Counted from the first letter of the stretch, positions 1 to 7,392 are shown. The stretch is 14,710 bases of DNA from DATDPY01 sp964395765 (GCA_964395765.1 CAYNCU010000101.1:1-14710); one strand, 5' to 3'. Made by a program: numbers and translations. The notes: generated from the sequence alone by a model not told the origin.

Positions 1-136
1 AGGGTGATGCCGTACGGAAGATTCCCTGAATTATTAATTAGCATAGTTTTTATGTTGACTGTTGTGGTCAAAAGGTAATTAATGTCAATTGTGAAAAATC
101 ACCAATACAATTAATTCCGAATTCTCAAAGAAAGTA

Positions 137-144
137 TAAATTTG
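137..144 (+). promoter_or_regulatory. Bacteroidetes-type -7 promoter element of the tRNA-Thr
   Basis: TAAATTTG matches the Bacteroidetes -7 consensus TAnnTTTG exactly. It ends 10 bp before the first base of the tRNA, which would put the transcription start just ahead of the mature 5' end. A good -33 TTTG is not visible at the usual distance; the stretch near 111-118 (TTAATTCC) is only a weak candidate. The call rests on the -7 box and its position. Confidence 0.55.
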
Positions 145-154
145 CGCCATTCAA

Positions 155-227
155 GCCTCTTTAGCTCAGCTGGTAGAGCAACGCATTCGTAATGCGTGGG
201 TCGAGGGTTCGAGTCCCTTGAGAGGCT
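155..227 (+). tRNA. tRNA-Thr, anticodon CGT (reads codon ACG)
   Basis: A 73-nt cloverleaf can be folded by eye. The acceptor stem is GCCTCTT paired with GAGAGGC (one terminal T-G pair). The D arm is GCTC...GAGC. The anticodon stem ACGCA/TGCGT carries the loop TTCGTAA, with anticodon CGT at 188-190. The T arm is GAGGG/CCCTT with the canonical loop TTCGAGT. The discriminator base is T227, as is common for tRNA-Thr in my recollection. The 3' CCA is not encoded (CCG follows), so it must be added post-transcriptionally. It stands alone, with no second tRNA nearby. The 298 bp between it and nagB hold no gene that I can see; a short TCAGG...CCTGA inverted repeat near 309-337 is the only structure there. 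Confidence 0.95.
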
Positions 228-525
228 CCGTGAAGGTTATTTATTCAGGTTGTACCGGCGGAATTGCCTTAATAATTTTTCTTAGAATAATCTTAAACCT
301 AAAAAACTCAGGTCGCAGGTGCTGTTGGATGTCCTGACTTGTTTTAATTCAGATTTAATCCTGTTCTTTCAAAAATATTAGCCTTCTTTCTAAATAAAAG
401 TCACTTTCAGATTAAGCTTTTTGCCAAATGATTATTAATTTGTACCCTCCAATGATTATATTTTAAACTATAGAAATATCGGAAAAAGTAAAGACTTATT
501 TTTTAAACGTTAAAAAATTATTTAT

Positions 526-1338
526 ATGAAAATTATTATCAGAAAAGATTATGATGCCCTTTCCAAATGGGTGGCTGATTATGTAGCAGAGCGGATAAAT
601 AACTTCAAACCTACAAAGACCAAACCGTTCGTGCTTGGCCTTCCAACGGGTTCTTCTCCACTCGGAACTTATAAGGCATTGATAAATGCCAATAAAAAGG
701 GCAAAGTATCATTCAAAAATGTTATCACCTTTAACATGGATGAATATGTAGGCCTTAAACACGATCACCCGGAAAGCTATCATTATTTTATGTGGAGTAA
801 TTTTTTCAATCATATTGATATTCCAAAGGAAAATGTAAACATATTAAACGGCCTGTCGAAGAACCTGGATGCTGAATGTGACAACTATGAAAAGAAAATA
901 AAGAAGTACGGAGGAATTGAACTTTTCCTGGGAGGGATCGGTCCGGACGGACATATTGCCTTTAATGAACCCGGATCATCCCTGGCGTCAAAAACAAGGA
1001 TTAAAACGTTGAATCTCAACACCATTAAAGCGAATTCACGCTTTTTTGATGACGATATCAATAAAGTACCAAAGATGGCTCTGACGGTCGGGGTGGGCAC
1101 GGTGATGGATGCCAGGGAAGTAGTGGTTATTATAAACGGCTATCACAAGGCAAGAGCGCTTCGCCAGGTGGTTGAAGAAGGAGTCAATCATATGTGGACT
1201 GTTTCCATGCTTCAAATGCACAGGAGAGCTATAATTGTTTGCGACGAAGAAGCAACCATGGAACTTAAAGTTGAAACTGTTAAATATTTTAAGGATATTG
1301 AACATATTATCGATAACAACATCGATAAGCTGATTTGA
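526..1338 (+). CDS. nagB: Glucosamine-6-phosphate deaminase NagB
   Basis: It converts glucosamine-6-phosphate to fructose-6-phosphate plus ammonia in the cytoplasm, feeding amino sugars into glycolysis. At 270 aa it is close to the E. coli enzyme (266 aa), and its key residues fall at E. coli numbering: D72 in FNMDEYVGL, then D141, H143 and E148 in GGIGPDGHIAFNEPG. The substrate phosphate loop LGLPTGSSPLGTYKAL lies at 38-52. Residues matching the known E. coli allosteric GlcNAc-6-P site are also kept (S151, R158, K160, T161, Y254). GlcNAc-6-P activation, absent from some shorter bacterial NagBs, is therefore plausible. The start has an AT-rich leader and no Shine-Dalgarno, as usual in this phylum. 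A hairpin plus T-tract overlaps the stop codon, so the gene is probably monocistronic. Family identity is very secure; allostery is inferred. Confidence 0.97.
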   Translation: MKIIIRKDYDALSKWVADYVAERINNFKPTKTKPFVLGLPTGSSPLGTYKALINANKKGKVSFKNVITFNMDEYVGLKHDHPESYHYFMWSNFFNHIDIPKENVNILNGLSKNLDAECDNYEKKIKKYGGIELFLGGIGPDGHIAFNEPGSSLASKTRIKTLNLNTIKANSRFFDDDINKVPKMALTVGVGTVMDAREVVVIINGYHKARALRQVVEEGVNHMWTVSMLQMHRRAIIVCDEEATMELKVETVKYFKDIEHIIDNNIDKLI

Positions 1339-1354
1339 AGTAAATCAGTTTTTT
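1327..1354 (+). terminator. Rho-independent terminator overlapping the nagB stop codon
   Basis: CTGATTT (1330-1336), loop GAAGT (1337-1341) and AAATCAG (1342-1348) form a perfect 7-bp stem. It can be extended by A-T, A-T and G-T pairs to about 10 bp, and is followed by six T (1349-1354). The 5' arm contains the last sense codons of nagB, and its TGA stop (1336-1338) straddles the end of the arm and the loop. The stem is AT-rich, so efficiency is uncertain. Confidence 0.6.
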
Positions 1355-1370
1355 GAAATTAATTAATCCT

Positions 1371-1387
1371 ATCAGGATGAGCCTGAT
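1371..1387 (+). other. Perfect 6-bp hairpin in the leader of the oxidoreductase gene
   Basis: ATCAGG, loop ATGAG, CCTGAT. No T-tract follows, so it is not a standard terminator. It lies between the nagB terminator and the TTTTA repeat, about 75 bp before the next start codon. It could be an operator or an mRNA leader structure; nothing in the sequence decides this. Confidence 0.35.
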
Positions 1388-1405
1388 CCATCCGTTCAGG
1401 AGTGA

Positions 1406-1425
1406 TTTTATTTTATTTTATTTTA
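1406..1425 (+). repeat. Tandem pentanucleotide repeat (TTTTA)x4
   Basis: Four exact head-to-tail copies of TTTTA lie 36 bp upstream of the start codon of the exported oxidoreductase. Runs like this can change copy number by polymerase slippage, but four copies is short and the region is AT-rich, so it may be neutral. Confidence 0.7.
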
Positions 1426-1461
1426 TGCTTAATCTATCTTAAATGATTACCAGGATGCCTT

Positions 1462-2862
1462 ATGAAAAAAAGAAAAAAGAATTCTAGAAGGGAATTTTTG
1501 TCCCAGTTGACATTAGGGGCGGCGGCGCTTTCAATGCCCGGGTTGTTGACAGCTAAACCAGGTACAGTGCGCCAGGTGGAAATGACGCCACGCAATTATA
1601 AAAGGAAATATGCAGCCAACGACCAGATCAACCTGGCTACCATTGGTGTGGGAATCCAGGGAACCGGCGACTCAATGGGCGCCGTTGAAGTAGACGGAGT
1701 AAAATTTGTAGCCGCTTGCGACCTTTATACAGGAAGACTTGACCGGGCCAAGGAGATTCACGGCAACGATATCTTTGTTACGAAGGATTATCGCGAAATC
1801 CTCAACAGGAAGGATGTGGATGCCGTTATTATTGCCGTACCCGATCACTGGCATCAGCGAATTGGTATTGATGCCATGAAAGCAAAGAAGGCAGTATACC
1901 TTGAAAAGCCCATGGTAAAACGCTGGGAAGAAGGCGCTGCCGTTATCCAGGCAGAAAAAGATAACAATGCTATTCTGCAGATCGGCAGCCAGGGTATATC
2001 ATCGTTACAGGATGAAAAGGCGAGGGAGCTTTATTTAGGCGGAGCAATCGGAGAATTGATTATGGTCGATATTTTTAATGACCGATATTCTTCGGAAGGT
2101 GCCTGGCAATATCCTGTTCCTCCCGACGCAAGCCCTTCCACCATTGATTTTGATACTTTTCTGGGAAATGCGCCGAAAGTACCATACGACCCGATCCGGT
2201 TTTTCAGGTGGAGAAATTACCAGGATTATGGAACAGGAGTAGCCGGCGACTTATTCGTGCATTCCTTTACTTCACTTAATTACATTATTGATTCGCATGG
2301 TCCGGTGCGCGCGGTGTCAACAGGCGGAACCCGGTTCTGGAAGGATGGGAGGGATGTACCGGATATTATGTTATCCTTGTACGATTTTCCGGAAACAAAA
2401 ACTCACCGGGCATTTAATGCCATTCTCAGGATCAATTTCACCGCGGGAGACGGGGGAGGCAGCGGATTCCGTTTGATTGGTTCTGAAGGCGAACTTACTG
2501 TGGGATACAACAGCATAACCGTCCGGAAACATAAAATGAATATGAAGCCTACGGAGTATTCCCTCAAAGCCTACACCAAAGCCATGCAGGATGAAATAGT
2601 GAAGGAGTATAATAAAAAATATGCTGAAAGTGACAGGTCGATGAATCCCCCGGAAGAAGTAGAATATAAACCTCCCCGGGATTATAAAGGCGGGGATTAT
2701 GATCATTTCGTGACGTTTTTCAATGCCGTTCGCGGCGATAATAAAATTCTTGAAAATGGCACCTATGCCCTGAGAGCAGCCGGTGCGGCCTTGCTTTCCA
2801 ACTACAGTTATTTCGGGAAGAAGATTGTAAACTGGGATCCTGAAAATATGAAGTTACTCTAA
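1462..2862 (+). CDS. Tat-exported Gfo/Idh/MocA-family oxidoreductase
   Basis: Probably a periplasmic NAD(P)-dependent sugar (or cyclitol) dehydrogenase or epimerising oxidoreductase. The N-terminus carries a twin-arginine signal: SRREFL at 8-13, then a hydrophobic stretch to about residue 30. Tat export suits enzymes that fold around a tightly held nucleotide, as in Zymomonas glucose-fructose oxidoreductase. The Rossmann domain starts near 57 with the glycine-rich GVGIQGTG (62-69), and D87 ends strand 2. The family's EKP motif is at 148-150, after VPDHWH (126-131). The C-terminal substrate domain contains GDLFVHSFTSLNYI (262-275), where H267 is a candidate active-site residue. At 466 aa it is long for the family (often 330-450) because of the leader and C-terminal extensions. 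GH109-type glycosidases share this fold, so hydrolysis cannot be excluded. Substrate unknown. The PIG-L gene follows after 28 bp, suggesting an operon. Confidence 0.88.
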   Translation: MKKRKKNSRREFLSQLTLGAAALSMPGLLTAKPGTVRQVEMTPRNYKRKYAANDQINLATIGVGIQGTGDSMGAVEVDGVKFVAACDLYTGRLDRAKEIHGNDIFVTKDYREILNRKDVDAVIIAVPDHWHQRIGIDAMKAKKAVYLEKPMVKRWEEGAAVIQAEKDNNAILQIGSQGISSLQDEKARELYLGGAIGELIMVDIFNDRYSSEGAWQYPVPPDASPSTIDFDTFLGNAPKVPYDPIRFFRWRNYQDYGTGVAGDLFVHSFTSLNYIIDSHGPVRAVSTGGTRFWKDGRDVPDIMLSLYDFPETKTHRAFNAILRINFTAGDGGGSGFRLIGSEGELTVGYNSITVRKHKMNMKPTEYSLKAYTKAMQDEIVKEYNKKYAESDRSMNPPEEVEYKPPRDYKGGDYDHFVTFFNAVRGDNKILENGTYALRAAGAALLSNYSYFGKKIVNWDPENMKLL

Positions 2863-2890
2863 CCAAAACCATTATTAAAACATTATAATT

Positions 2891-3766
2891 ATGAAGTCGA
2901 TTTGGGTGTTGTTTTTATTTTTGTTTGCTTTTTCCACTGCCTTTTCACAGGAGAAGAAGCTGAACATTATTGTATTCGGAGCGCATCCGGATGATTGCGA
3001 TTTAACTACCGGCGGTACCGCTATCTTATGGGCGAAGATGGGACATCATGTTGAATTTGTATCCCTCACGAACGGGGATAAAGGTCATCAGACGCTGGGA
3101 GGAGGTCCACTGGCAAAAATCAGGACGGCCGAGGCACAGGAGGCGGGCAAACGTTTCGGGATCGCTAAATATGTGGTGCTCGATAATCATGATGGCGAGC
3201 TTATGCCGACCCTCGAAAACCGCCTGAAGGTTATTCGCCTGATCCGTGAATGGCATGCCGATGTAGTGATATGTCCCAGGCCCAACGATTACCATCCCGA
3301 CCACCGCTATACCGGGGTATTGGTGCAGGATGCTTCCTATATGGTAATCGTGCCGGATGTTGCCCCGGATGTTCCGGCCTTATACAATAATCCCGTCTTT
3401 CTTTATGAACAGGATCATTTTCAGAAACCCAATCCTTTCGTGCCCGATATATCGATCGATATAAGTCAGGTATATCAACAAAAAGTATATGCGTTGGCCG
3501 CTCATAAATCACAGTTTTTTGAATGGCTTCCCTGGACGGAACACAAATTGGACCAGGTGCCCAAAGATGATAAAGACCGTTTAGTATGGCTGGCAAAGGA
3601 TCAGGAACGGCCAATCTCTCCTGAAGTCCGTAAATCATTAATTAAATGGTACGGACCCGATAATGGGAACAATGTAAAAGAGGCTGAATCTTTTGAAATT
3701 TGTGAATATGGAAAACAACCCACAGAAGATGAATTACGTGCCCTGTTCCCGATGATAGGAAAATAA
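2891..3766 (+). CDS. Secreted PIG-L/LmbE-family deacetylase
   Basis: A zinc-dependent N-deacetylase fold, the family of GlcNAc-PI de-N-acetylase, MshB and BshB. A Sec signal peptide is clear: a hydrophobic core at 4-17 with probable cleavage around FSQ/EKK (about residue 20), so it acts outside the cytoplasm, unlike MshB/BshB. The first metal motif AHPDD is at 31-35 (H32 and D35 as ligands, D34 as general base by analogy with MshB). RTAEAQEA follows at 78-85. The second motif, HPDH, is at 135-138 (H138 ligand, H135 catalytic). The length of 291 aa is normal with about 45 extra C-terminal residues. It shares an apparent operon with the Tat-exported oxidoreductase and precedes a strong terminator. 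The likely substrate is an N-acetylated sugar or glycan in the periplasm, but that is inferred; some LmbE proteins are not proven deacetylases. Confidence 0.9.
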   Translation: MKSIWVLFLFLFAFSTAFSQEKKLNIIVFGAHPDDCDLTTGGTAILWAKMGHHVEFVSLTNGDKGHQTLGGGPLAKIRTAEAQEAGKRFGIAKYVVLDNHDGELMPTLENRLKVIRLIREWHADVVICPRPNDYHPDHRYTGVLVQDASYMVIVPDVAPDVPALYNNPVFLYEQDHFQKPNPFVPDISIDISQVYQQKVYALAAHKSQFFEWLPWTEHKLDQVPKDDKDRLVWLAKDQERPISPEVRKSLIKWYGPDNGNNVKEAESFEICEYGKQPTEDELRALFPMIGK

Positions 3767-3793
3767 AAATATACTGATTGATCAGCGGTATCC

Positions 3794-3827
3794 AACAGCC
3801 GGTCAGGATCCTGACCGGCTGTTTTTT
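3794..3827 (+). terminator. Strong intrinsic terminator after the deacetylase gene
   Basis: Bases 3794-3823 form a perfect 30-bp palindrome centred on GATC: AACAGCCGGTCAG, GATC, then the exact complement. It is followed by a run of six T (3822-3827, partly within the stem). The GC-rich stem core and T-run are typical of rho-independent termination. It closes the oxidoreductase/deacetylase unit and separates it from GH127 downstream. Confidence 0.9.
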
Positions 3828-3986
3828 ATTACCCGGTGCAAAAACGGCATTGCTTCCAACCGGATGCTTAATGTTCAGCCAGTCGCACTTTATTCAATTC
3901 ATTTTTTGTAAATTTATTTTGAATATAGATATGACTAAGACCCCATATAATATTTTTTACGCCTTTATTCCTAAAAGATAAAAAGT

Positions 3987-5930
3987 ATGAACCGCAGCCT
4001 GGCCATTTTAATTTTAATCAGTGCTATCTTCAGTGCATGTACAAAAAGAAAAACCTTCAGCGATTATCCTATAAAGGAAGTCAATTTTAAAACGGTAAAG
4101 CTGACCGATCATTTCTGGGAGCCCAGGATTGTAACCAACCGGGACATAACGATTCATTATGGATTTAAAATGTGTGAAAAAACGGGGAGGGTAGATAATT
4201 TTATGATTGCTGCAGGCATGAAAAAAGGTCAGTTCTGTTCCCATTACCCTTTTGATGATTCTGATGTTTATAAGATCATAGAAGGAGCATCCTATACACT
4301 TGAAACGGAATATAATAAGGAACTTGACCAATACCTCGACAGCCTTATATTGAAAATTTCAAAAGCCCAGGAAAAAGACGGATACCTGGAAACCTGGCGG
4401 ACTATTAACCCTGACAAACCTCTGGCTGAATGGTGGGGATCGGCCCCGCGATGGTCCAACCTTGCCACCGGGCATGAATTATATAACCTGGGCCATTTAT
4501 ATGAAGCAGCCGCAGCCCATTACCAGGCTACCGGAAAGCGCACTCTCCTGAATGTAGCGTTGAAGAGCGCCAACCTGATATGTAATGTTTTCGGCCCCGG
4601 GAAAAAAATCGGCGTTCCCGGCCACGAAGAGGTTGAAATAGGCCTGATGAAACTTTATCGATTAACCGGCGAAACAAAATACCTGAACCTGGCAAAGTTT
4701 TTTATCGATGAAAGGGGGGATTCCACCAAGCGAAAAATTTGGGGAGAATACCAGCAGGATCACATGCCGGTGAGGCAACAGCGGGAAGCCGTTGGCCATG
4801 CAGTCAGGGCCGGTTATCTTTATACCGCCATGACGGAATTGACGGCTTTGACCGGGGATACTACCATGATGCCTGCGTTAAATGCCATCTGGAATGACAT
4901 CGCTGAACATAAGCTGTACATTACCGGTGGTGTAGGTTCCAGGAGTGAAGGGGAAGCTTTCGGCAAACCTTATGAACTCCCGAATAAGTCGGCTTATGCT
5001 GAAACCTGTGCAGCTATTGCTATGGTTTTGTGGAATCACCGGATGTTCCTTTTAACGGGTGACAGTAAATATTACGACTTTCTTGAGAGAACATTATATA
5101 ACGGACTGATTTCGGGAATTGGGTTAAACGGGGATTCTTTTTTTTATGAAAATCCTCTTGAAGTCACAGGTGATTCTTCCTTTAACGAAGGAACAGGTTC
5201 CCGTCAACCATGGTTTACCTGCGCTTGTTGCCCCTCCAATCTTGCCCGATTTATTCCGCAGATTCCAGGCCTTATTTACGCAGTGAAGAATAACAGGATC
5301 TATGTAAACCTGTATATTTCAAACAAGGCTTATTTTAAGGCCGGTCAAAATGAAGTCAAACTGGAAATGGAAAGCGGTTTTCCCTGGAAGGGAAATAATC
5401 GAATCACGATCAACCTTCCGGAAGAAACTACACTTACTTTCGCCCTGAGAATACCATCCTGGAACGAGGGAAGTGTGATCAATGGCGACCTATATTCATT
5501 CAGGGACCCGCAAAAAATTCCTTTTGAAGTAAAAGTGAATGGCGAAAATGCAGATTATTCAATAGAGAAAGGATATTTACTGGTTTCCAGGAAGTGGCGC
5601 AAAGGGGATATCATCGACCTTGATTTTTCATTAAGGCCTCAGGTCATGACGGCAAATAAAAATATTCTATCCGATACCGGAAAGGAGGCCATACAATACG
5701 GCCCGTTGTTATATTGTGCCGAAGGGGTCGATAATAAGGGGAAAGGGAATTTTTATTTTACCGACGATGTTCAGTTCAAACCTGAAATCACTTCCGGCAT
5801 GGAGATTCCATGCCTGCAAATTTCAGCCATTAATCCCGATCACTCCGTAATAAAACTAATTCCTTATTCTTTCTGGTCAAATCGCGGGCCCTCTACCATG
5901 AAGGTTTGGATCGATCATAAATCAATGTAA
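3987..5930 (+). CDS. GH127 beta-L-arabinofuranosidase, lipoprotein
   Basis: Predicted exo-acting retaining glycosidase releasing beta-L-arabinofuranose (DUF1680/GH127). The length of 647 aa matches the Bifidobacterium enzyme HypBA1 (about 658 aa). The unusual zinc-cysteine site is complete: AYAETCAA at 336-343 gives E339 and C341, and TCACCPSN at 411-418 gives C414 and C415. C414 corresponds to the catalytic cysteine nucleophile. The acid/base candidate is E323 in EGEAFG (321-326). An (alpha/alpha)6-barrel occupies roughly 40-430 and beta-sandwich domains follow. A lipoprotein signal ends in IFSAC with C18 as the lipidated cysteine; no acidic surface-export tag follows it (TKRKT), so it may face the periplasm. 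Related families such as GH146 share the fold. A terminator 160 bp upstream implies its own promoter; TTATTTTG at 3914-3921 is a one-mismatch -7 candidate. Its 3' end converges on the permease with 26 bp between. Confidence 0.92.
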   Translation: MNRSLAILILISAIFSACTKRKTFSDYPIKEVNFKTVKLTDHFWEPRIVTNRDITIHYGFKMCEKTGRVDNFMIAAGMKKGQFCSHYPFDDSDVYKIIEGASYTLETEYNKELDQYLDSLILKISKAQEKDGYLETWRTINPDKPLAEWWGSAPRWSNLATGHELYNLGHLYEAAAAHYQATGKRTLLNVALKSANLICNVFGPGKKIGVPGHEEVEIGLMKLYRLTGETKYLNLAKFFIDERGDSTKRKIWGEYQQDHMPVRQQREAVGHAVRAGYLYTAMTELTALTGDTTMMPALNAIWNDIAEHKLYITGGVGSRSEGEAFGKPYELPNKSAYAETCAAIAMVLWNHRMFLLTGDSKYYDFLERTLYNGLISGIGLNGDSFFYENPLEVTGDSSFNEGTGSRQPWFTCACCPSNLARFIPQIPGLIYAVKNNRIYVNLYISNKAYFKAGQNEVKLEMESGFPWKGNNRITINLPEETTLTFALRIPSWNEGSVINGDLYSFRDPQKIPFEVKVNGENADYSIEKGYLLVSRKWRKGDIIDLDFSLRPQVMTANKNILSDTGKEAIQYGPLLYCAEGVDNKGKGNFYFTDDVQFKPEITSGMEIPCLQISAINPDHSVIKLIPYSFWSNRGPSTMKVWIDHKSM

Positions 5931-5956
5931 GTCTTCATCCCGGAATGCTATAGGGG

Positions 5957-7255
5957 TTAATTGAGATTACTTACAATAAGGTTCAGAAGGGAAAGAACGC
6001 CTATTACCCACATCACTTTAGAAATTTTGCCTGCTTTCCCGGTTACGAGGTATAACAGGATGAAGGAGAGAAAACCGAAGGTGAGGCCAGTGCTTATACT
6101 GTTGGTAAAAGGCATCAGGATAATGGTAATAAAGGCAGGAAAGCCATTCAAAAAATCGCTGAAATCTATTTTCGTGATTGTCTTGAACATGTATACTCCT
6201 ACGATGATAAGCGCAGGCGCCGTGGCATACCCGGGAACAATTTGGATGATGGGGGATAACACCGGTGCCACGAGAAACAATAAAGCTGTAATTACGGAAG
6301 CAAACCCGGTTCTTGCCCCGGCGGAAATTCCGGAAGCAGATTCAATATAACAGGTTACCGTACTTGTTCCCATCACTGCGCCAACCATGGTGGCAATGGC
6401 ATCAGACCCAAGCATCCTTCCTATTTTTTTTATCTTGCCGTCAGGGCCGGCAAGTCCTGCTTCATAAGAGCATGCCAATAATGTGCCTACCGAATCAAAA
6501 AGGGCGACATACAGAAATGAAAATATCACGCCGATAAAACCGACTTTAAGCGCGCCGGCAATATTGAGATGCAAAGCGATCGGTGCCGGAGAAGGAGGAA
6601 CAGAAAAGAAATGATCTGGAGGAGATACATAACCGGCAAATAATGCTATAACAACAGAGACAGCCATGCCGATCAGTATACTTCCAGGGACTTTTTTTAT
6701 TTCAAGGATAACGGTAATGATCAAACCTGCGAGGCCGATAATCAATGTAGGTGTGATCTTTCCAAGGGCCAGGTAGGTTGAGCTGTTGGGCATGACAAGT
6801 CCGATATTTTTCAGGCCTATAAATGTGATCAACAGTCCGATTCCCGCAGGGACAGCTAACCTTAGTGAAATCGGTATGGAATCCACAATTTTTTCCCTTA
6901 CCCCGATGGCCGTGAGGGCGACGAAAAGAACGCCGGAAATAAAAACGATGCCAAGTGCTGTTCTCCAGTCTACACCCATGCCCAGAACTATGGTATAGGT
7001 AAAATAGCTGTTTAGACCCAATCCGGGAGCCATGGCAAAAGGTACATTGACCCATAAGCCGAATAACAGGGTGCCGAAAAAGGAAGCCAGGCAGGTTATG
7101 GTTATTAATGCACTTTTATCCATGCCGGTTTCCGAAAGCATATTCGGATGAAGGAAAATGATATAAGACATGGTCAGGAAAGTGGTTACCCCCCCGATTA
7201 TTTCACGCCTCATCGAGCTGTTCCGCTCTTTTATCGGGAAAAAGTCATTCAACAT
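5957..7255 (-). CDS. NCS2-family purine/nucleobase permease (AzgA/GhxP-like)
   Basis: An inner-membrane proton-coupled importer of the NCS2 family, AzgA-type branch, which usually carries adenine, guanine or hypoxanthine. The 432 aa are mostly hydrophobic with 12-14 probable membrane segments. Family signatures occur in order: an N-terminal REIIGGVTTFLTMSYIIF (17-34), AMAPGLGLNSYF (74-85) where AzgA proteins have PGMGLNAYF-like text, LFDSVGTL (252-259) in the substrate-site helix, and GTSTVTCYIESASG (296-309) followed by AGARTG (312-317). The usual GGRTG is changed to GARTG here. The start codon is followed by the typical short cytoplasmic lead. A candidate promoter lies 34 bp upstream. It is divergent from pyruvate kinase across 137 bp. 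No purine riboswitch is seen in its leader. Family call secure; the exact nucleobase is not determined. Confidence 0.92.
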   Translation of the reverse strand: MLNDFFPIKERNSSMRREIIGGVTTFLTMSYIIFLHPNMLSETGMDKSALITITCLASFFGTLLFGLWVNVPFAMAPGLGLNSYFTYTIVLGMGVDWRTALGIVFISGVLFVALTAIGVREKIVDSIPISLRLAVPAGIGLLITFIGLKNIGLVMPNSSTYLALGKITPTLIIGLAGLIITVILEIKKVPGSILIGMAVSVVIALFAGYVSPPDHFFSVPPSPAPIALHLNIAGALKVGFIGVIFSFLYVALFDSVGTLLACSYEAGLAGPDGKIKKIGRMLGSDAIATMVGAVMGTSTVTCYIESASGISAGARTGFASVITALLFLVAPVLSPIIQIVPGYATAPALIIVGVYMFKTITKIDFSDFLNGFPAFITIILMPFTNSISTGLTFGFLSFILLYLVTGKAGKISKVMWVIGVLSLLNLIVSNLN

Positions 7256-7288
7256 ACCGGATGGAATTATCGTTTAGTTTGTCCCGGC

Positions 7289-7318
7289 CGAAATTAACAA
7301 TATTTCCCGTTATGTAAA
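7289..7318 (-). promoter_or_regulatory. Candidate promoter of the NCS2 permease
   Basis: Read on the - strand, TTTA (7318-7315) and TAATTTCG (7296-7289) are separated by 18 bp. They match the Bacteroidetes -33 TTTG in 3 of 4 bases and the -7 TAnnTTTG consensus with one mismatch. The -7 box lies 33 bp before the start codon. Found by eye in an AT-rich region, so only a candidate. Confidence 0.35.
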
Positions 7319-7349
7319 TATTTCTTTTATAATCGTATGGCCTGAAAAT

Positions 7350-7377
7350 CACGTTTATTAACTTCACGTTAGTTAAC
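7350..7377 (+). repeat. Two tandem 13-bp direct repeats upstream of pyruvate kinase
   Basis: CACGTTTATTAAC (7350-7362) and CACGTTAGTTAAC (7365-7377) agree at 11 of 13 positions and start 15 bp apart, ending 15 bp before the pyk start codon. The position between divergent genes suggests a regulator-binding site, or a transcript-leader element. No known operator is recognised. Confidence 0.55.
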
Positions 7378-7392
7378 ATCATTTTTTAATCT

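Noticed and set aside
1..78. Possible 3' end of a gene entering from the left edge
   Set aside because: Two + strand frames are open from the edge: one ends at TGA 27-29 (…GDAVRKIP), the other at TAA 76-78 with a hydrophobic tail (…ELLISIVFMLTVVVKR). Neither is long enough to recognise or to choose between, so no gene is called.
230..337. GTG-initiated 35-codon frame after the tRNA
   Set aside because: It begins directly at the tRNA 3' end with no ribosome-binding signal, has an unusual composition and resembles no known small protein; treated as non-coding.
1462..2862. Assignment of the oxidoreductase as a GH109 alpha-N-acetylgalactosaminidase
   Set aside because: It shares the fold and a typical exported architecture, but I cannot see residues that separate GH109 from other Gfo/Idh/MocA proteins, so only the family is called.
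3778..3981. 67-codon frame between the deacetylase and GH127
   Set aside because: It runs through the perfect terminator palindrome and has no protein-like features.
5138..5145. T8 homopolymer inside GH127 as a phase-variable tract
   Set aside because: The frame is intact and eight T is short; no sign of switching without read-level data.
5961..7055. Several frames opposite or within the NCS2 permease
   Set aside because: They are shadows of a strongly supported membrane-protein gene, with arginine/proline-rich or low-complexity translations.
7256..7392. Purine riboswitch controlling the NCS2 permease
   Set aside because: No three-way junction or conserved purine-riboswitch core could be recognised in the leader on the - strand.
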